This document shows positions 32,544-37,644 of a stretch of 37,644 bases of DNA, in pieces (position 1 is the first letter of the stretch; each line of letters begins with the position of its first letter). A program made the position numbers and the translations under genes. Source of the DNA: JAGVPT01 sp049578505 (lineage in GTDB: Bacteria > Bacteroidota > Ignavibacteria > UBA10030 > UBA8401); the NCBI GenBank assembly GCA_049578505.1, contig JBAUMC010000124.1, forward strand, positions 1 through 37,644, written 5' to 3'. The notes beneath the pieces were generated by a model. The model saw nothing but the letters and a program-made list of their open reading frames with translations. It was not told where the DNA came from and made no database searches.

Positions 32544-33051
32544 GCGGAGGGAAGGTGAAAGCGGTCAGGTCAATACCGCTGCTCGATTGTTAAAGTCAAG
32601 TCCGCAGCGATTGACTATTCAAAAGAAGAATCGAAATGTGTTCGTTTTGGTTTGTAACAATCATTGCCGAGTTAACACTTTTGCTGATACTGCAATTATC
32701 GTGATCGCATAAACAAGAGGAAACAGACATGTTGCCCAAAACAAATTATTATGACTGCCTTCGCGTCATCCTCAGCGTGAGGAACGGGAATAATATATGG
32801 ATAAAAAAAAACAAGTACGTAAAAAAATGCACACGATGAAAATATTTCTAGGTAATGGTCTTTACACTGTTTAAAAAATAGATGTTGAATAATGTAATAG
32901 TGAATGTAATTAAATGAAGCTAATCTCAAGAGTTTTGACAAGCAAAGGGCTGCAGAAACGGAACATCCGTTGGATTAGCCCATGTCGCATCGGAATAATT
33001 CAATCTTTCACAAAACCATCCATCGTGTTTCAAGCCGACAGATAGAACTGA

Positions 33052-33186
33052 TTGCCAATTGACAAAGGCCAACTCAATGATCATTGCGACGAGATTGATA
33101 ACAAGGTACCTGAACTTAAGAATGCCTTGCTTGCATCGGATTATCGCGCAAGAATTACGTTCAAAAATGCCGAAAAGTTAATCTGA
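33052..33186 (+). pseudogene. Coding-like remnant, function unknown
   Basis: A 44-codon plus-strand frame from TTG 33052 to TGA 33186 has protein-like composition in NDHCDEIDNKVPELKNALL and DYRARITFKNAEKLI. A TGA lies immediately before the TTG, and related-looking sequence continues in another frame upstream (QADRQIELIAN). This suggests the 3' end of a gene broken by a frameshift. I recognise no family. Confidence 0.3.
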
Positions 33187-33290
33187 AGAGGGATGATTTG
33201 AAACTAAGGGCATTATTATGTGGATAGTGTAGGTCAACAACCGAATACCGATCCTCTCTACGATACCAGAAGAAGGTCCCATTGGTTCTC

Positions 33291-33315
33291 GTAGCGGGGG
33301 GAGGGATTCGAATCC
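33291..33315 (-). repeat. Second copy of a tRNA 3' end
   Basis: Bases 33291-33315 repeat the 3' T-arm and acceptor region of the tRNA at 33406-33479 (33405-33428) with one inserted G and one C/T change. The copies are direct repeats about 114 bases apart, as left by tRNA-targeting integration or a partial tRNA duplication. Confidence 0.6.
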
Positions 33316-33370
33316 GCCAGAAAACAGCGGAATTCGTCGTCGCTTCGCTCCTCCTCAACCCACCATAAAC

Positions 33371-33398
33371 AACAAAGTCGGATTACTCCGACTTTGTT
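33371..33398. terminator. Hairpin terminator after tRNA(CAT)
   Basis: AACAAAGTCGGA (33371-33382) and TCCGACTTTGTT (33387-33398) form a perfect 12-bp stem with a 4-base loop, just after the tRNA 3' end on the minus strand; T-runs are short. Confidence 0.65.
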
Positions 33399-33405
33399 TT
33401 CGCTG

Positions 33406-33479
33406 TAGCGGGGGAGGGATTCGAACCCACGACCTACGGATTATGATTCCGACGCTCTAACCAGCTGAGCTACCCCGCC
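33406..33479 (-). tRNA. tRNA with anticodon CAT (tRNA-Met type)
   Basis: The minus strand folds as a cloverleaf. The acceptor GGCGGGG pairs with CCCCGCT (G-U at the end). The D-arm is GCTC-AGCTGGTTA-GAGC. The anticodon stem CGGA/TCCG has loop ATCATAA, giving CAT. The T-loop is TTCGAAT. No CCA is encoded. It is either elongator Met or the Ile2 tRNA that TilS modifies; Met is more likely given its general resemblance to elongator forms, but this is not certain. One T-stem pair is mismatched. Confidence 0.88.
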
Positions 33480-34207
33480 GCTTTAAATCTAGAGAATATG
33501 TTTAGCGAAGTCCCGTTGGGACCGAACCACCGCTTCCGCGAATTTACTTCAACTTTTCTATAACCTGATAGTAAATTTAGCAAAAAAAAACTTCGATTGC
33601 AATCTGGTAGAGTTACGGCAGAGAACTGAGAGGATATTTTCAATCGCAGGCATGACCTTCAATTTGCAATTTACTTTACGCGAGCGACAACTAGTTCGGC
33701 AAGGTGTTCGCGATCACCATGTCATTCCGGTTTCCACCGTATTTTCGCGTATACGTTCCCCGATGTATTGCGTATGGGACATTAAATGCTATATTAGATG
33801 GCGGAGAAAATGTTCAGTTTTAAATTTTACCGGGATCAGAGTTACCGACGCTGGGCCCTTATTGACGCAGAAATATTTCCGAAACATTTCATGAACATAA
33901 AATTGTTCATCATAGATCATCCCTTCTATCCTGAGATCCTATTTAGGCATGAGTGTATCCCCGCCACGTTTGACAGCGCCGTCCCCGCATTGAATAGCGG
34001 TCTTCGGGCACCAAGAACAACACGGACCCTCTGCAGCTGCATTTAATTCTCCGTCGGAAACTCTCCTCTGGGTGACACGCAGCCTGATGCCATCCCCGCG
34101 CGTACTTGCAAGAGGAGACCTAGCTTTGACATCGCAGCTCATCGTCCGATCCAACGGGAAATGAACCTCGATGAGGCCACTGATGAGTTATCGATGAGGA
34201 AAACCCC
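33480..34207. other. Gene-poor region before the hybrid kinase
   Basis: About 730 bases have no supportable gene. Both strands carry only short frames with no recognisable domain. The final 30 bases hold a GATGAGGAAAA ribosome binding site for the kinase. No terminator or long repeat was seen. Confidence 0.45.
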
Positions 34208-36904
34208 ATGCAAAAACGAAAAGCCCCAAAAGAAGTAAACCCACCAACAATTCACCTTCACGCCAGAGCTGAAGCCGTGAAGTCGCAGAACTCGAACGAA
34301 CAATCGATCGTGATCATCGAGAGAAACGGACGCATTCTCTTCGCCAACAGGGCATTTAGCGAATCGACAGGCAAAACGATTTCCGAGCTGGTCGGTTTTC
34401 CAATTTGCAGGGTCGTATCACCTGAGCATGCTGCTTTGTTAAGCGATCGTATGACGAAAGTATTATCGACCGGAACGCCTGAAGACTTTGAAATCATGAC
34501 GGGAGGACGCCGAACTACGAACACCCTTTGCCCCCTCATTGACGGCGGCGGAACAATTGTTCAACTTGTGCTTACTGGAACCGACGTCACTCAACGCAGG
34601 ATGGCCGAGGAGGCCTTGCATGAATCTCGTCAGATGCTTCGCCTCGTTCTGGACACTATTCCGGTGCGGGTCTTTTGGAAGGACACCGATTCCAATTATT
34701 TGGGCTGCAATCAATCGTTCGCGCGCGATTCCGGGCTGACTTCACCCGAAGAACTTGTCGGCAAGAACGACTGGGCGATGGGCTGGGCAGACCTGGCTGA
34801 AGCATATCGCGCCGACGATCGACTTGTTATCGATACCGGAAAACCACGACTCAATTACGAAGAACCGCAGACAACCCCCGATGGCCAACGAATCTGGCTG
34901 CGCACTACGAAGGTCCCCTTACTCGGCGCAGAAGGGACCATCAAGGGAATACTTGGTACGTATGAGAACATCACCGAAGAAAAGCAAACAGAGGAATCGC
35001 TTACCAAGAGCGAGCAGAGATTCAGGGAGCTGTTCGACAGCGCTCCTATCGGTTACCATGAGATCGACAATAATGGACGCATTGTCGACGTAAATCGGAC
35101 AGAATTGGAAATGCTCGGTTATCTCAGGGAAGAGATGTTAGGAAAACCTGTATGGCTCTTCGTTCATGACAGCGAATCGTCGCGGAAACGAGTTGAGGCA
35201 AAACTATCGGGCGAACTGCCGCCGACCAAGAGCGCTATGCGGTACTACCTCCGTAAAGATGGTACTTCTTTTACAACGCTGATGGAAGAACGCTTGCTGA
35301 AGAATGAACAAGGAAAAGTTACCGGAATTCGAACAGTTATTCAGGATATTACCGAGCGCATGCGGACGGAAGAAGCCCTGCGCATCAGCGAAGAGCGATT
35401 CAGAACGACGCTCTACAGCATCGGCGATGGAGTGATTACCACGGATATTCAGGGAATAGTTTTGCAGATGAACCCAGTTGCAGAGTCGCTCACTGGATGG
35501 TCCGAAGAGCAGGCAGTTGGAAAGTCTGTTACTGAAGTCTTTAACATCATCAACGAAGAGTCCGGGATCTCCGTCGAGAATCCCGTCTACCGCGTCCTTC
35601 GTGAAGGGATCATCGTTGGCCTCGCCAACCACACAACATTGATCGCCAAAGATGGAGTCCGGCGTCCGATCGCCGACAGCGGAGCGCCGATCCGCGACGA
35701 GTTAGGTGAAACGATTGGCGTTGTTCTCGTCTTCAACGATCAAACAGAGCGCAGGTTACTGCATGCTCAACTGATGCAGGCGCAGAAGATGGAGGCAATC
35801 GGAAGGCTTGCGGGGGGCGTTGCGCACGATTTCAATAACGTGATTGCCGTGATCCTCGGTTACGCCAAGCTCATCGAGCACGCGATCAGCCCCTTGGATC
35901 CGATTGCGCGGAAGGTGCAGGCCATTATCTCGGCCGCAGAGCGGTCCGCCGACCTTACAAGACAGCTCCTTGCATTTGCGCGCAAGCAGGTCGTTGCTCC
36001 TGTGGTGTTGAACTTGAACGACGCTCTTACTTCCCTTCAAAGTATGCTCACGCGGTTGGTCGGTGAAGATGTTACTCTCACATTAAAACCCGGGAAAGAC
36101 CTCTGGAACGTGAAAATCGACCGGACACAAGTGGACCAGATTCTCGCCAACCTCTCAACAAACGCACGCGACGCCATTGCCGACGTGGGCGCAATCTCGA
36201 TTGAATCTTCAAACATTACCGTTGATGAGGACTACTGCAAGGAACATCTGGAGTTTCATCCGGGGGAGTACGTTATGCTTGCCTTTAGCGATACCGGCTG
36301 TGGCATGGACAAAGCGACGATTGCCCAAATCTTCGAGCCGTTCTTCACAACGAAACCCAAGGACAAAGGGAGCGGACTGGGACTCGCGACGGTATTCGGA
36401 GTTGTGAAACAAAATAACGGGTTCATTAATGTCTACAGCGAGCCTGGCAAAGGAACGACATTCAAAATCTATTTCCCGCGGTTTTACGGAGATATCGAAA
36501 TGCCGGCCGGAAAGCGAGAAGATATTCCGCTCAAAGGGACAGAATCGATACTCGTGGTCGAGGATGAGGAACAATTACTTGACCTTGCCAAAAGCTCGTT
36601 GGAATTGTACGGATATACTGTCCTTATCGCAAAATCTCCGGGCGATGCCATCGTGCTGTGCGAACGGAGCAACACGAAATTCGACCTTCTTATCACCGAC
36701 GTGGTGATGCCAGGAATGAATGGCAAAGAATTGAAAGAACGGCTCGACGTGCTAAAGCCGGGTATGAAAGTGGTCTTTATGTCCGGTTATACGGCAGATG
36801 TCGTGGCCCACCGAGGGATACTCGACGAAGGGGTCAACTTCCTCCAAAAGCCATTTACACCCCGCTCGCTAGCAAGAAAAGTGCGGGAGGTTTTGAACAA
36901 ATGA
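34208..36904 (+). CDS. Hybrid sensor histidine kinase/response regulator with four PAS domains
   Basis: This 898-residue cytoplasmic signalling protein has no TM segments. Four PAS domains are seen: about 30-130, 138-258, 266-385 (FRELFDSAPIGYHEIDNNGR) and 395-515. The HisKA domain carries the phospho-accepting His540 in AGGVAHDFNNVI. The HATPase domain spans about 645-760, with N-box NLSTNARDAI, G1 DTGCGMD and G2 GSGLGLATVFG. The receiver domain spans about 782-895, with E786/D787, phospho-Asp831 in LLITDVVMPG and Lys881 in LQKPFTP. HisKA with a receiver and no output domain suggests phosphorelay to another protein, but no partner lies next to it. It is on the plus strand, unlike most of the window. 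Confidence 0.94.
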   Translation: MQKRKAPKEVNPPTIHLHARAEAVKSQNSNEQSIVIIERNGRILFANRAFSESTGKTISELVGFPICRVVSPEHAALLSDRMTKVLSTGTPEDFEIMTGGRRTTNTLCPLIDGGGTIVQLVLTGTDVTQRRMAEEALHESRQMLRLVLDTIPVRVFWKDTDSNYLGCNQSFARDSGLTSPEELVGKNDWAMGWADLAEAYRADDRLVIDTGKPRLNYEEPQTTPDGQRIWLRTTKVPLLGAEGTIKGILGTYENITEEKQTEESLTKSEQRFRELFDSAPIGYHEIDNNGRIVDVNRTELEMLGYLREEMLGKPVWLFVHDSESSRKRVEAKLSGELPPTKSAMRYYLRKDGTSFTTLMEERLLKNEQGKVTGIRTVIQDITERMRTEEALRISEERFRTTLYSIGDGVITTDIQGIVLQMNPVAESLTGWSEEQAVGKSVTEVFNIINEESGISVENPVYRVLREGIIVGLANHTTLIAKDGVRRPIADSGAPIRDELGETIGVVLVFNDQTERRLLHAQLMQAQKMEAIGRLAGGVAHDFNNVIAVILGYAKLIEHAISPLDPIARKVQAIISAAERSADLTRQLLAFARKQVVAPVVLNLNDALTSLQSMLTRLVGEDVTLTLKPGKDLWNVKIDRTQVDQILANLSTNARDAIADVGAISIESSNITVDEDYCKEHLEFHPGEYVMLAFSDTGCGMDKATIAQIFEPFFTTKPKDKGSGLGLATVFGVVKQNNGFINVYSEPGKGTTFKIYFPRFYGDIEMPAGKREDIPLKGTESILVVEDEEQLLDLAKSSLELYGYTVLIAKSPGDAIVLCERSNTKFDLLITDVVMPGMNGKELKERLDVLKPGMKVVFMSGYTADVVAHRGILDEGVNFLQKPFTPRSLARKVREVLNK

Positions 36905-37011
36905 AAGTCTGAAAAAATTGAACTCTTTTGGCGAACAAGCACGGGAGTTGTAAGCAAGCTAACGTGTTTGCTTGAATAATGGCGCGCAGTGGCCATCGAT
37001 GAGCTTTGTGG

Positions 37012-37617
37012 CTACTTTGATGGGGGTTGATCGGAGAATTTGAGATTTGAAGTAACGACGATTTGTTCTTGTTCCACTCTCAAATTCTGATTGAAGGGGG
37101 TGATGTAAACTGTTTTCGTTTGGTCGCCTGGCAATGCGACGAGAACACTCGGCTGCACGGGTTGCGGCCCGGCGAATTCAAACTCAGGCCGGTAAAACTT
37201 TGAAATATCGACGTCGCCAAGATGTATTTTCTTGCCAAAGAATTTTGTATACACTTCGAATGATGCCTTCAACACTTTGACCGATATCCTGTTCGTTTCT
37301 TGATGATATTTGATCTCCACTTCACCGTTGGCAACCGATCCGTACGAAAAGATCCCCACTTTTACACTGGCGTCAGCGGCAAATCCTGCCGCGTTAGGTT
37401 TAAGGTCGATATGTGCGTTCTTTACGGTCCATGTGTATTCTCCTTTCATCCCCAATACATCGTATGGGGCCTTTCCGCTCACCGGACCGATGGCATCAAA
37501 AAAACCGTTCAACGTCGATTGGCGAACGATAACGATGGCGTCGGGAGGCTGGGCAATCGAGGTTTGAGCGAAAATGAAAGCAGTGATAATAAGAGAAGTG
37601 ATCGTCGTGGCACGCAT
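37012..37617 (-). CDS. Exported protein of unknown function
   Basis: The product is 201 residues. The N-terminus MRATTITSLIITAFIFAQTSIA is a typical signal peptide with predicted cleavage near residue 22 (SIA-QPP). The mature part is strand-rich with segments KGEYTWTVKNAHIDLKPNA, ASVKVGIFSYGSVANGEVEI and FEVYTKFFGKKIHLGDVDI. Short alternating hydrophobic stretches like these are seen in lipid- or membrane-associated periplasmic domains, but I do not recognise a named family. Its own leader lies beyond the right edge; GGAAGGAAAA precedes the start. It converges with the hybrid kinase gene. Confidence 0.65.
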   Translation of the reverse strand: MRATTITSLIITAFIFAQTSIAQPPDAIVIVRQSTLNGFFDAIGPVSGKAPYDVLGMKGEYTWTVKNAHIDLKPNAAGFAADASVKVGIFSYGSVANGEVEIKYHQETNRISVKVLKASFEVYTKFFGKKIHLGDVDISKFYRPEFEFAGPQPVQPSVLVALPGDQTKTVYITPFNQNLRVEQEQIVVTSNLKFSDQPPSK

Positions 37618-37644
37618 AGATTTTTCCTTCCAGAAAATTGAAAA

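Larger units (their letters stand above)
32507..33405. other. Gene-poor region upstream of the hdr operon
   Basis: About 900 bases hold the hdr leader palindrome, an AT-rich stretch (32690-32940), a short coding-like frame at 33052-33186, a tRNA 3'-end copy (33291-33315) and a terminator hairpin. No full gene could be supported. Confidence 0.45.

Noticed and set aside
33939..34154. 71-codon minus-strand frame upstream of the kinase
   Set aside because: Its composition looks like a chance frame and it has no recognisable domain or ribosome binding site.

Overview
The window looks like a chromosomal segment of a Gram-negative, probably anaerobic or facultative bacterium of the Bacteroidota/Chlorobiota/Ignavibacteriota group. 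This is inferred from the protein families and gene order (a flx-hdr electron-bifurcation cluster, a tilS-hpt-ftsH operon, several small Hsp20 proteins, class-I-type MetH); no rRNA or marker phylogeny was possible. Nearly every gene from 4.3 to 32.5 kb is on the minus strand, so transcription runs right to left through several compact operons with 4-base ATGA or TAATG overlaps.

Left edge (1-4.2 kb) is accessory-like. It holds tRNA-Gln(CTG), a 600-base stretch with no convincing gene, an AT-richer MFS drug-type exporter, a broken VOC/glyoxalase gene, an exported LamG-like protein preceded by a nested palindromic element, and a periplasmic FKBP-type prolyl isomerase. From 4.3 to 5.7 kb are three tandem small heat shock proteins whose leader contains a 12-bp perfect stem. 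From 5.97 to 14.2 kb are thioredoxin reductase, an overlapping MBL hydrolase-Rieske-queG operon, a ferredoxin, a DUF309 protein, phosphoglycerate mutase and full-length cobalamin-dependent methionine synthase.

The most unusual non-coding signal lies between 6.9 and 17.2 kb. Degenerate 7-bp tandem repeats (consensus about TTNTACG) sit directly at stop codons (queG, rsmI, the S23-type gene). They also flank a stand-alone four-helix-bundle (S23/IVS-type) gene in inverted orientation. A second repeat family based on CGCCAAG forms hairpins after metH and beside that same gene. Together they look like a small mobile or domesticated repeat system.

From 15 to 25.4 kb are housekeeping genes: a FabK/nitronate monooxygenase-like flavoprotein, a DipZ/TlpA-like thioredoxin-fold protein that has lost both catalytic cysteines, rsmI, an AI-2E/PerM family permease, dut, hisG, a polyprenol/diacylglycerol kinase-like membrane protein, ftsH, hpt and tilS. 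From 25.8 to 32.5 kb is a complete hdrCBA-flxDCBA operon, predicted to encode an NADH-dependent flavin-based electron-bifurcating complex (NADH to ferredoxin plus a disulfide or other HdrB substrate). From 32.5 to 34.2 kb is a gene-poor stretch with tRNA(CAT), a duplicated fragment of its 3' end and coding-like debris. The right edge carries an orphan soluble hybrid histidine kinase with four PAS domains and a small exported protein of unknown function.
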